Shown one piece after another: positions 1 to 10,886 of a stretch of DNA of 64,000 bases (within the stretch, counting starts at the first letter, position 1; each line of letters starts with the position of its first letter). Made by a program: the position numbers and the translations under genes. The notes under the pieces are model-generated. The model did no database searches and had not been told where the DNA came from. It worked only from the letters and a program-made list of their open reading frames with translations. The DNA is from Sistotremastrum niveocremeum HHB9708 (Eukaryota > Basidiomycota > Agaricomycetes > Sistotremastrales > Sistotremastraceae). The stretch covers positions 48,727-112,726 of the forward strand of contig KV419442.1 of assembly GCA_001630475.1 (NCBI GenBank), read 5' to 3'.

Positions 1-416
1 GGCCTAGAAACAAACACAAAATGTAAGTCCAACCAATAATAGTAAGCCAACTCGAAATGCCGAAGTCCGGATATGATCCTAGTGTCAGAATACCCTGACC
101 TGACAAGACCGATGAAGAGGATATTGCCAAGGCTTGGGACGGCAACAGTTAAAGTGTGAGAGAGTCGGTAATGGTCAGAGGGATGTATGGAACGATACTG
201 CATTAGGACTGGGTGCGTGACTGATTAGGAAAAGTCGAGGTCCGAATTTGAAGGGGAATGAGGTGAAACTGATGAATAAAGTCGAAATGGTGCCTTGAAA
301 CAGCGGGGATGACAAAGGAATGATGAGTGATAATGAAGGTGGTGACGATTACTGGACGATGACGATGAAGGAACGACGGTGGTGGAGACAGTAACGAAGG
401 AATGTCGAGGAGTTGA

Positions 417-514
417 CTTCTGAAAAAATTAGACCTACTAATTGTACTTTTGAGTACTTTTTAGTACTCCAGAGCGCTCAAAAGTACAATTAGTAGGTCT
501 AATTTTTTCAGAAG
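417..514. repeat. Perfect 38-bp inverted repeat (hairpin)
   Basis: Bases 417-454 are the exact reverse complement of 477-514, with a 22-base spacer. Inside, 452-469 forms a second small palindrome (GAGTACT, four T, AGTACTC). No terminal-repeat transposon was recognised around it. A perfect palindrome of this size in otherwise diverged intergenic DNA suggests a recent origin, for example a foldback or MITE-like remnant, but the class is not determined. Confidence 0.9.
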
Positions 515-528
515 GAGGACGAGCGAGA

Positions 529-740
529 GTCGGAGTTTCAAACAAGTCTGCAAGTTGCAGACTTGTCGCGGCAATGTCCGAAACGTCGGAGTTTGAACAA
601 GTTCGTAAATAACGAACTTATCGCGGCAGAGTCCGGGAGGTCGGAGTTTGAATATCTCCGCTAAGTCCGAATGAAGTCTGCAAGTTGCAAACTTGTTGCG
701 GTCGTATCGGCGCGTCGGAGTTTGAAATAAAAATCGAAAG
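529..740. repeat. Degenerate tandem repeat with hairpin units
   Basis: The word GTCGGAGTTT recurs at 529, 585, 640 and 714, so units are about 56, 55 and 74 bases long. Most units also carry a short hairpin (CAAGTCTGCAAGTTGCAGAC, or a version with AAGTTCGT/ACGAACTT arms) followed by TGTCGCGG or a close variant. It is non-coding as far as I can see. Confidence 0.75.
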
Positions 741-821
741 TCGAACTTGAGGAATCTTGAGTGGGTTGATGAGCACAAATAATATGACGACTTAGCATGT
801 GCTATGGGTCGCGGACCCTAC

Positions 822-905
822 AGGAAACACGTGAGCTCGCTTAGGCTTTTGAACCAGTCGTCCACAACCGAACGGCGGAGACGGACTCATTCCGAATATT
901 CAGTC
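822..905 (+). repeat. Dispersed ~80-bp repeat, copy A
   Basis: This block resembles 3629-3711 in the same orientation. Shared words include GAACACGTGA-like, TAGGCTTT, GAAC-AGTCGTCCACAA and AAGCGGAGG-like, at roughly three-quarters identity by eye. Copy A lies beyond the 3' end of the gene at 1192-3576 and copy B is just upstream of its start. Its role is unknown; it could be a small interspersed repeat or a duplicated promoter fragment. Confidence 0.65.
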
Positions 906-1191
906 TCCAATTCAGTTCATTGGCTAGGCTACATGGTAGGTTTCCAAGGGGCAGATATAATATTAGAAAGTAAATCAGAGAGAGGTGTGCTTTGAGAGCT
1001 ATGAAACGTTATATTTGGTTCGACTATGAAGGTGTCTAGACGAGTGGGAACATGAGAACGAACGAAACTAGATCAAAATGCCACAGCAATGGTCAAAGTC
1101 GTCCTGCATGTGCTTATTCTTACCGCAGCTGTATATCCGACTCCCGCGGACGAAGACTCGCGACGTTTGTCTCATCGAACTGCGCCACGAA

Positions 1192-3576
1192 CTAGAAGTC
1201 AGGCGTGGGTATTTGCACCCCCAGCTTGTCTGCCATGGCCTGGAGTTTCGCAAAACCAGCATCGAAATCCGGCCGAGCTTTCCGGTCTAAATCTTCAGTC
1301 TGCTTCCACTACAACGCATGATCAATCGCCAATCTTGCTGGGGCACGAGATGGAACGACTTACATAGTTGTGGTACAGGGATGCTTCGACCCTCCGTATC
1401 ATGAACAAGATTTGAGACTTCCTTTTCTTGCGCTTAGACACGGGTATTTCCTCAAACGCATCAGACAGTGCCTTCTGATGATCCTCCAGTTCGCCGGGGT
1501 GCACGGAGAGCGACCTGAATGGCTGTTCGAGATAGGTATCGACGATAACGGCAGCCAAATTCACGTGGAAGAATATCTGGATATCGGTCAAGGCCGTCGT
1601 TGTTGGTAAGGAAAAAGGGACAACTCACATACGAATCCTGAGTACCTTCAAGTGGTCTGGCGGCCATTGGGCGGCGACATACTGCGTGCGACATCGACAT
1701 AGCCCTTCCGATGATAATCCTTAACACTCTCCGGGATTCAGGATCACCCCCAGCGCGTCCTTCTGCGAAAACGGTGCCCAGAATCACCCTGACAGCCGTG
1801 AATTCGAGCTGAGCGGAGAATGACAATACAGCGAACACTCACAAGCCAAGGGCCAACTCGGTATCCCACAAGTTCGTTTGATCATACGTTGCCAGTGCCC
1901 GCACCAAGTATCCCCTGCTCAGTTGCACGAGCTTCGCGTTCAGGTCGACCTTTGCCTGAGAGTGAGAGAATCAGAATATGCTGCTGTAGTGATGATAAAC
2001 AAGACTCACCGATTGCATACGTCTCAGCCTCATATTGGAACTCAGTGAAGCCAGAGCTGCGAAGCACAAGCCCTTCTCCCCATCAGTACCATCCAACTCC
2101 GTGTCTGATAGTCCAGCCCGTTCCTTTGGATACAGGTTGCATAGTCCCAAAAGCTGTTTTCTCCGATCGACCGAGATCACGAAATCAAATCCTTGCAGTT
2201 CTGGCAGATAGTCTTCGTTCAAGAACCTCTCAGCCGCCAAGCTTAGTTCCCCAGATGGCACCTGCAACTCCGTCTCACGATCGCTCAGAAGATTCATCCA
2301 GAGTTGCTCGAGATCGATGTCATAACCGGGGGCGAACCATGGGCAAGCCCGAAGAACCGCCTTCCGCTCATCGAACAACTGCTTCTTTCTATTGCTCGAA
2401 GTTGCAGGCGAATTGGTCTGAGCCTCAGTCGGCGCTGTGGAACTGGTGGCCTGCTGTTATTCAACACGCTGTCAGCACCTTTACGAGTCTCGCATGGGGT
2501 CAATAGACGAGAACGTACGATTAGGGAGAGCGATGTATTACTCTTGCGAGGGCTTGGGCTTGAGCTTGAACGTCTGCTCGAACTGGTGTAGCATGAGCTG
2601 GAGTCGGAGCTCGAATCGAATTCGGCTTGCGAGAAATCCGGAGGGTCAGCGGAAGCGGAATCGACGGCTGGCTCGTATTGGCCGTACACGTAGTCTTGTT
2701 CGTCGCCCTCAACATCAAGTTCCCCCGGCGTAGTATTATCTTCCGATAGCGCAATACTCGGAGAAACTTCGTCGTCTGTAAGCTCTTCAAAATCGGGGAT
2801 TGTCTCACTTGCTGTCTCTTCATAAACCGACTGTTGATCGATGGAATCAGTAAATGAGCTGCCGCTACAGTCGTAGCTCATCACGATCCAGAAGACATAC
2901 CGCGTTGAGGTCGACTGTGGAGAAGTTTTCGTAAAGATAGCTCCCATAGAACCCTTCAACATGCCTTGTCAGCAGGATTGCTCACGGATTTCTGAAAAGC
3001 TTGGTGAAGCCTACCATCCTCGTCCTGCGGCTCTGCCGCAAATTCATCTGGCAGAATGTTGTCGATTGTATTTGTGGTCGAATCGCTTGTCAGCGGATCG
3101 TCTTGTGCGGTGGAAGAAGACGTGGGATCTTCAGGGGGAGCCTTCTGGGAATGCTGAAAACCATACATCAGCGAACCATCCGAAAGCACGACGAGATATT
3201 CTCGAGCTGTGCTACCTCAGCTACGTACCTTTTCAATCTGATCTTTGATCGCTTTGATCGGTTGGGAATCAGTCTTCTCGGATTTTTCACGATCAATTTC
3301 TGCGGACGGTGACTGAATCCAATATCGCAAGGTCACAGTGAGTTGTGTACTGTTCAGATGAGACGTACCGAGCATAACTGACTGCCTCTCCTCTCCAAGA
3401 GAGTATAGTACATCTCAGGCGGTGGCCAGGTCACCAGCTCTTCGTTACGTGGCTTATGGCCTGGCCGAGCCCATGTGGTTCGGGCATACGGATGGTCGAT
3501 ATGAAAGTCTGGCATTGCGGTTTCAGCTTGGATCAACAGGTGTCTGACTGAGCTCACCTTGGTAGAAGGACGACAT
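1192..3576 (-). CDS. Hypothetical protein, 11 exons, unknown family
   Basis: Eleven short exons can be joined in phase with GT-AG introns. They start with MSSFYQ at 3576, followed by DFHIDHPYARTTWARPGHK. The middle is an acidic and Ser-rich stretch (EELTDDEVSPSIAL, then a run of Ser/Arg). After it comes a more ordered region containing WFAPGYDIDLEQLW, RFLNEDYLPELQGFDFVIS and IFFHVNLAAVIVDTYLEQPF, and the protein ends with ARPDFDAGFAKLQAMADKLG and a TAG at 1192. The ordered second half with many hydrophobic helices suggests a soluble protein with a disordered N-terminal third. I do not recognise a domain, and a fungus-specific protein is likely. The joins between 1830 and 2000 and the last intron are the least certain. 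A copy of the ~80-bp repeat lies about 55 bases upstream of the start codon. Confidence 0.7.
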
Positions 3577-3628
3577 GATTCTGGGAGCGATGGGTGAGGT
3601 CGAGTGGGAGAGGTAAAGAATAAGGGGT

Positions 3629-3711
3629 GGGAACACGTGAACGCGCGTAGGCTTTCGAACAAGTCGTCCACAATCAAGCGGAGGAAAGGACTTATTTCCG
3701 AGGCACCAGTC
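3629..3711 (+). repeat. Dispersed ~80-bp repeat, copy B
   Basis: Partner of 822-905. It lies directly upstream of the start of the minus-strand gene at 1192-3576, so it overlaps that gene's probable promoter. Confidence 0.65.
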
Positions 3712-6500
3712 CGAAAGACAGAACATTGACTCGAATGCTTCATAATTTTCTAGACTGCAATACATATTTCTCGATTAATTCTACGGAAAACTGTGCTTTC
3801 GGAAGTGTAGAATGTGTTCAATGACAAACGAATGAACGACAGCGAAGGCACTGTGCAGACAGACGAAGTCGATATCATGCCGAGAACGAATGTTAAAGGC
3901 CCTTGGCGACGACAGTGATCTGACAATAGAACTTCCGTCTCATCGAAGCCAACACCAAACCTCAAACGCCATACCAAAGCCGAAACAAGTAGAGCTCCCA
4001 GCGACTTGAAGTCCTGACGTGGTGAAGAAGCTGACAGCCTATGACGGATCTGTAATACCAGAGTCTTGTAGGGTGGCACAGACAGGCCGAGCAGAAAGGA
4101 TGGATGATGACGAGAAAATGCGGGAATTGAGGAGCAGGGCAGTGAGACTGGGGTTGATTCTATGTAGCAGCAGTCGATGGCCGAGATCCTAGACACAGTC
4201 ATGGCGGAACCAAGTCCAACAAAGCCATGAACCGAGAGGCATGGGTGATTGGAGGATAGCGGCGACGTTGGTTCGGTGACTGGCAGCACGAGGGACTCTG
4301 ATGAGGCGGTTGATACAAAGCTTGCGCAGCTGTTGACGCGTAACAAAATAAGCTTCAAAGGCGGAGCTCAAAGTGATCGTCACGTCGGCTCTCCGCCACA
4401 GAGAATATTTGGGAGGAAGTTGGAAGGTCTGTCAAATCACGTATTGAACCAAGAGTTCATCACTGACGAAAGGAAGTCTAGATGTCTCAGGCACGGGACC
4501 AGATCTGAGGATTGATAATTAGTGCTCTGCCTGGACACTTTACGGGTTCCAGGCAGCAACTATATCAGAGAGAAATCCTGTTTCGAATGACAAGGAGAGA
4601 TAGTACAATCTTGAACGAGTGAGCACCACCTTTACACGAGGTTTGGTGCCTGAGAAAGCGTCATCAGGAGCAATCAGTGCAGTGGCATCCCGACAACTGA
4701 TCAGTTACGTTTACCTTTGTCGAATATCTCACTAACGGAAGTGGATTAGACATGGGTTCGGGTGCACTATTCGAAGATTTGAATCCGATCCTGCGGAAAG
4801 ACCAACAAGGATTCCGTTCATTTTTTTCGGTGCATTTTCAACATCCCTCGTCCATTGTGGAAGTGCACCACCATCGACCGCGAAACTGAGGGGGTTTTTT
4901 TTGAGAGACTAAGCTCAGGACTGACCTATTCTGATCATCAAATGTCAGGGAAAATTAAGCCAAGCTCCTTGCCAGACTTGACCTATGAAGGTATAAGGCA
5001 GATTTTAGCTGGGCGTTCGTCGATCCGAGTTATTCGTGGACGTGTCGAGCTCGGCCTTTGACTCTATTTTCCCCTGGATTATTTTTTCGGATGGAGATCT
5101 CGACGACGAATTCACCTACGAAACTTTGCGGAACAATAACTTCACCCTTGAAGAAAGGCCGTAGGGGGACCGGGCATCTCGGGCGACGCACAAATGCAGC
5201 CGATCGTGCATCCTCTCCCTCAACTATGACAGTATTCCCCATTAATTTCAGAGGTATGTCAAAATGATACTTCCAGCGAGACTCTCACCGATATATAACG
5301 CAAAGAAAAATTATTGATCAACCCAAAGCGTCAAGGTTGAGTCCGCCCGCTCGCGTTTTCTAGTCGACGTCTTTTCGTGTATCCTGCGGCGCTACGTAAG
5401 GATACTTGGAATATGAACGATGAACCATCATCTTCAGACAGATGAGAGTCGGACATCATGACTGACATGAACTTGAGGTTCTCTATAGCGTCATCGGGCG
5501 GGAAGAAAAGCGGCGAAGATTTCCAGACTCCGAGCTACTAGTATGCCTCCTCTACAGCCTCTCTTTATGTACCAGCATCTTTCAGGACATCCGCTGCTCC
5601 TTACTGGACTACATATAGATTACATTCTCTCCACCTCTCCCATCTCCATCAAACGCTCTCGTTATCCAATCGACGCCAATGCAGCCAGCACCCCCGGATC
5701 CAGGCTCTACTCTTGCGCCGCCACGTCAGACTCTTCAAATATGCAGATACTTCCTGTTTATCTGATATCACAGGGCTTAGCAGAGCGCATGCCATTCAAG
5801 GATCGTCGATGAAGAGGTTTCAGGATCGGATCTCGTCTCCAGCGTAGGACTGATTGGTGAGAGTCAGAGTCGCTCCTCTCCAATCTTCTTTCGTATAGGT
5901 ACGGTGTCCCTGTTTCTTTATATCTTGTGCTGATGGTTTGCAGCAGCTCGTTTGATGATGGAGTGGTCGTCCGATCTGGCCTGATTTGCAGCGATCTCTT
6001 TCGTCTTTCCGATTTTCTCATGAGCTCTGAGATCTGTCCGCGGAGAAAGCAGGGCACCTCACGAGCTTTCAGTCACCATTGGCCCTTCATATCTCTTCTC
6101 AGACTAGACTTTCAGATCCTGAAAGTGCGGGATCTCCGACATCACAACCGACAATCCTGTCAACCTACATCGTACTCGCTGCTCTCGAGGAGTATACTAT
6201 GATATGGTATGATCTTTGCACGTCTAGCCCTCTGTTGATCGCTGATCCGTATTTGGTCATCCTAGCTCTCCAGCGCGCCATTTTGAGCACCACCCGTGCT
6301 GACTGCTTCGGTTCATTACTTGGTCGGGCAGCATGCTCATACCAAGCTCAGATGCATTGCCTTGAAAGCCCTCCTAATCGTGATGTAAACATCTCATAGT
6401 GAGTATTATACACAATGGATTGATATTACTACACTAATAATTTTTCAAGCAGCCATTCAGGTCCTAGCTTATCGGGCTGATTCCTTGCTGCCTTCCGTTC
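3712..6500. other. Gene-poor stretch
   Basis: I found no gene I can defend here. A CT-rich stretch with a TATA-like motif near 5610-5640 precedes an ATG at 5679 (MQPAPPDPGSTLAPPRQTLQ), which could be the first exon of a plus-strand gene. A later open stretch at 6079-6399 contains ADCFGSLLG, which echoes SDYFGSLLG in the neighbouring minus-strand protein. I could not join these pieces in phase into a convincing gene. Confidence 0.4.
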
Positions 6501-8805
6501 TTATATACTCCAATTGTAATCCAATGGGCTCAGTTTGATGCAAAATCGATCCGCAAACGTTCCCAAAATCTGCAGGTTCTCCTGCCTCTGTCGTTCCAGG
6601 ATCGGTTGCTCTTCAGCGTCCACATTATTCCACTGGTACAGAGTCAGTACCCACGGCTGCGAGAGGCGCAAAAGGACGGACTACATACCGCTGCGAGATG
6701 ACTGAATGCTTGCGCTTTGCGCGCTAGGAAGGTGTAATTTGTACGCAGTCGACTTCCGACCGGTCCTGATATGGACATGGCATTTTGAACCTGGCACATT
6801 GTGTCTCTCGCTGCTTCGCTGAAAGATAGGCGTTTCAAGATGTGCCATGTCTTTCCCAGGCCCGTGTCTAGCACGCAGCTGGCCTCCCTTAGGAACTCTA
6901 CGTGCTGTTCATTGCAGTGTCAACTGTCGTCTAATCCGCGGAGGGAAGTATCACGTGACCTACCTTTCGCCTCATCTCGGGTTCCACTATCCGTTCCGCA
7001 TTCGTCCTGAGCAACTCTTGGTGATGCTTGACGAGCCATATGATCATCCTCAGGAACGAATGAGAATCCTATAGCTTCTCCGCCGTCGTTTGCTGGACAT
7101 ATCGGGCTCCCATCAAGATCCTACCACCCAATCGTAAGTCCAACTTTCTCGTGATGATTCGACAAACACCACTCACATCGCGTAAACAACGTCCAGGTCT
7201 CGCTCGTGCTCATTAATCCGTGTTGCTCTTGCAATGCAATTGATTCCATGATATAGGAAATCATTGTTATAGCCAGCCTGCGCCATGCGTGAGTTCATCA
7301 ACAGAATCATATCACTATTGCTTACGGCGGGCGCAGCGACCATGAAAGATGCTATGTTATCCAGGACTGCTAAACAGACGGCAAATACACCGTCTGTTAT
7401 TGCAGACTGGGCCACCATTGTTTCTGCCCCATGGAGGCCGAGTGCAATGAGGCACGCAAGCATGGCATCTCGCGATAACATGTTGTCAAATCCTAGAAGG
7501 CTTCCGAAATAGTCCGACGAAAGATATGTTGTCACGACCGTCTGTATGTAGCCCACATCCATACCGAAATCCTCTATCCTGGTCGGACGGGGCGGTATAT
7601 CATGGACCGGTTGAAAATAATTTTGGAGCCTACGATCGGCCCATATAACATCCTCCGTCCTGAATAAGAAGCGGAAAGCGTTTGTTTCCGCAACTTGGTT
7701 CAGGTTCAGTGGGACGATGGGCTGTCTAGGCGGCAAATCCCAGGTATACTGTACTAGCTCTTGAGTTGACGTTCATTCCACAGATAACGGACTCACCATC
7801 TTATGTAAATCCGGCTTTTGATCAACCTCAGCGTGTCGGACAGGTATGTCAGGAATCGACCCGCCGAGGTTTGTGTTCGCCTGTCTTGCGTGCTGACTGT
7901 GAGGCAGATGCCAAATGTACTGTGCAATAATTGAGCGAACGGGATGCTAAAGGCGCAAAGAGCGAAGACTCACCTTTTGATCGAGATCTTGAGACGTTCC
8001 AAGGTTGACCGGTTGAAAGGAGGATGCAGCGGACGGGCTCGATAATCCGACGTTCCAACCAGGACTAGTTCTCGGTGGAACAACCATCGCACCCTGCCAT
8101 GAAGCACTCGGAGGAGTCGATGCTGCACCATACCACTGCCCCTGGACGGCGGTATGTTCTCCAGAGTCTGGTTCTTGTTAGCAGTGGTTTCCTCATGGAG
8201 GAAAGTCGGACTCACTGGTGGAAGATGATGCGCTTTGAGCAAAATGTAGATCTCCATCATGCATCCCGTGTACTGCATTTACTATCTGGTATGTTGGCAC
8301 TGTTGTGCCTGCGTATTGTGTAGTTGATACTACACAACTCGGTGCTTGTTGGGGATCTGTGCGGGCTTCAGCTTATAAGTATATATTGATCGCACTCAGA
8401 CAAGCTTACTCGTCCCGTGTAGGTAATGCCACTGATTTGTGTCCTCTATCGCCCAAGACGTCGAACTACCGCCATTGGACATGACTGATTGAGACGAGTC
8501 GTCCTGAACGGATTCACCTGATGAGTGCGAGACTTCATTCGAAGAACGTAGACTTACGATGTGACATCTGGCTGCTGTCGGCTGAGAAAGTTCCCCCACA
8601 GGTGCCTGTGGTAGAGCACTCCCAGCCTCTTGCCATTCTGCGTTGGTGCTTGGCGGAGCGAAAACGTGGCCCCCATAAGAATGTTCATTCGTATAAAGCC
8701 ATGTAGCATCTTCAAATGGATTAATAATGACTTCAATTCACATCTGCGATAATTGACACTCACCCTGAGCGTTGTTCTGCGCCACTTTGATTGCCAGCGC
8801 ACCAC
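6501..8805 (-). CDS. Hypothetical protein with Ser/Gln-rich N-terminus
   Basis: At least seven exons join in phase. The N-terminal half is polar and low in order (TNEHSYGGHVFAPPSTNAEW, SVQDDSSQSVMSNGGSSTSW, AASTPPSASWQGAMVVPPRT). The C-terminal half is folded-looking and begins YTWDLPPRQPIVPLNLNQVA, then YLSSDYFGSLLGFDNMLSRD, MLACLIALGLHGAETMVAQS and REASCVLDTGLGKTWHILKR. It ends LSPLDYNWSI with TAA at 6501. The layout (disordered front, helical back) is common in fungal nuclear regulators, but no DNA-binding motif is visible, so no function is assigned. The true start codon was not found: the first exon seen begins near 8805 and another exon may lie upstream, between 8810 and 9140. Confidence 0.65.
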
Positions 8806-9316
8806 TTGAGCTCGAAGCGAGAGTTCACGTTGAGCAAATTCAAACTCCGCCGACGGTTATCGTTTTCACTAAATGTTCCAAACGACCGGGGCGATAACAA
8901 GCACAGTAGTATATACATGTATCAAGGAGATAATCAGAGGCAATTTTCTCCAAATGGTAAAGCACATGAAAAAATAATACAGATAATAAAACTGTCTCCA
9001 GGCTTGAACGGAAAGACGAGATCATGTCACTTGACAAGGTGGGCGCTTCTTGATTTTTCCAGCTTCTAGAATTTATGTCCTCGGTATGACGGTATCGGTA
9101 TGCATAGCAATACGAGTGACTTGTGGAGGATGTCAAGATCAGGGCAAGGATCAGGGTCAGCAGGAGAAGGCGGCTATTGCCGGATAGTAGTCGTTACCCT
9201 TTACGTCAACTGGCTGACTCACTGATCCGCTCAACCTTGCAACGTTCGGAGGGCTACAAGAACAGCATGACCTTTGCGTATCTCATCTTCAAGAGCGAAG
9301 GGCTTATCTAGACAGG
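8806..9316. other. Intergenic, possible 5' end of the upstream gene
   Basis: No supported gene. It may hold the first exon and promoter of the minus-strand gene ending at 6501. Confidence 0.4.
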
Positions 9317-9394
9317 ATGACTCACTTTGATGATCTCCCCCCCGAAATCTTGTTCATGATTCTCGTTTTTCGCCAGATCGAGACGCAACAATGA
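9317..9394 (+). pseudogene. F-box-like fragment
   Basis: An ATG opens a 25-codon frame reading MTHFDDLPPEILFMILVFRQ, which matches the start of fungal F-box domains (LPPEIL, then hydrophobic spacing). The frame closes at a TGA (9392-9394). The following bases do not supply the rest of an F-box protein in any frame I could follow, so this looks like a relic or an isolated first exon. Confidence 0.35.
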
Positions 9395-9598
9395 TGGACG
9401 CGAGTGGAGAGCGTTGAACCATCGTGGCATCATCTATCCACAGGTCCTCAGTCACGTGGCCTAAATGCAGAAAGTCCTTCGGAACCATTTTGGGTATCCC
9501 TATGTCAGATTTTAGGAATTCGACCTCAAATGTCGCCATTCGGTCACGAGAACAGTTCAATTTTAATGCATATAATGATACTGATTATGAGTGGGTGC

Positions 9599-10469
9599 TT
9601 ACACTTCGGACACCCGATTTCTCGTGATGAAACCTGGCGTAACAATCCCGTCCTCTGCGTACAAGCTCCTGCACAACATCGGCGCATACTCTGTTGAGAT
9701 AGCGGTTTTTATTTTGCTCGCATTCAGAGTTCCACAGACATCGCCATCTTCGCGTCCCCCACACGTATGATTTCCCCCAAGCACCAAGAGTTGTCTCCCT
9801 CCTCGTCTCCCTCCTCGTCGATCCGTTGAAGGTACGGGAGAAATCCATCATCACTTGCACGACCCCCCGCAAGTCTCACAATCCATTCCCTCCCTCTAAG
9901 AACATGTAATGCCTCAGACTCCAGCCTGAGGACATCTGTGTAAAAATCGTGTCCAAAACGGGCTTGATGTAAACCGATGTTAGCCCAGAGTGGTTGGACA
10001 TTCGCAGACAGAATTGCCGGTGACTCGGAGATTTTCCACTTTCTGATAGGCATACAAACGCCCGTGGAGTGCCATTGGGGGGATAGCGAACGCGTATGAG
10101 CTCGTACGGCATATGGAAGAAGTTCGTCACGGTCAGTCGGTATTGACTTGAAAGGGAGCGAGATGGGAAGTGGGAGCAGATGCGCATGCAGGTCTCGAGC
10201 CCGCGTCCAGACTTCGATTGGAAAGAATCACGGAGCGAAGTACTGGTACTAGTACTAGTACTTGTGAAATCTGTCATAGCAGTATTCCAATCAGTTTGAA
10301 AATGATCAATTCCGTTCAGAGCGTTCTGTTACTGTTACGGTACCTGCGCAAAGTCGCTGAGCGCTGAGATCTAGAATATTCGAATGGATAGACCGTCGAC
10401 GGCCTTAGACTCGAGGACCATAACGAGGATTTCTGGTGGAAGGGCTTGGAAAGCGGTCATGGTTTTCAT
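9599..10469 (-). CDS. Possible F-box protein, exon structure unresolved
   Basis: The first exon at 10469 reads MKTMTAFQALPPEILVMVLE, a recognisable F-box N-terminus. Downstream on the same strand is a long open stretch with protein-like composition: SANVQPLWANIGLHQARFGH, then FYTDVLRLESEALHVLRGRE and an acidic tail. A further open piece at 9609-9710 reads NRYLNRVCADVVQELVRRGR. I could not join these cleanly: the F-box exon closes soon after 10380 and the frames differ. It may be a degraded F-box gene or one with unusual introns. F-box proteins act as substrate adaptors for SCF ubiquitin ligases, and mushrooms carry very many of them. Confidence 0.4.
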
Positions 10470-10886
10470 TGATGAGGATGAGTTGAGATCTGCCTATGAT
10501 TCCAAGTGTCCGCAGAGCAATATTAATTGAAAAAGGGTCATGTCAGAGACTCGAGTGCGCGCCTAATTGCACAGAAAAGGCTGAGCGGAATACTGTAAGC
10601 CATTGATATTATTGCTGAATAGGAGGTCGCAACAGATGTTACGGAGATCGAATATAAGTATAATAGAAAGATAAGTAGATAGAGAAACATCAGTACTAGT
10701 GATAATACATGTACACGAACAAAATCATAAAAGTCGTAAGAATAAAAATCGTAGAGTAATCAAACAAAGGTCCTAGTCCAACACCTCATGAAAGTCATAC
10801 ATCCGGACAACCCTCATCACGTCCACCCAAAATCCATCCTCCTCCTCCATCGTCTATCGTCCATCGTCTAAATCCAGAACCTAGAT
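10470..10886. other. Intergenic
   Basis: Non-coding and AT-richer. It lies between the first exon of the F-box-like gene and the 3' end of the long disordered-protein gene, both on the minus strand. Nothing else recognised. Confidence 0.5.

Noticed and set aside
3750-4358. 202-codon open frame on the minus strand
   Set aside because: It begins at a TTG, not an ATG, has no splice or motif support, and its composition looks like random translation.
10244-10262. Short ACTAGT repeat as a mobile-element end
   Set aside because: It is a simple microsatellite within the F-box-like region with no inverted partner.
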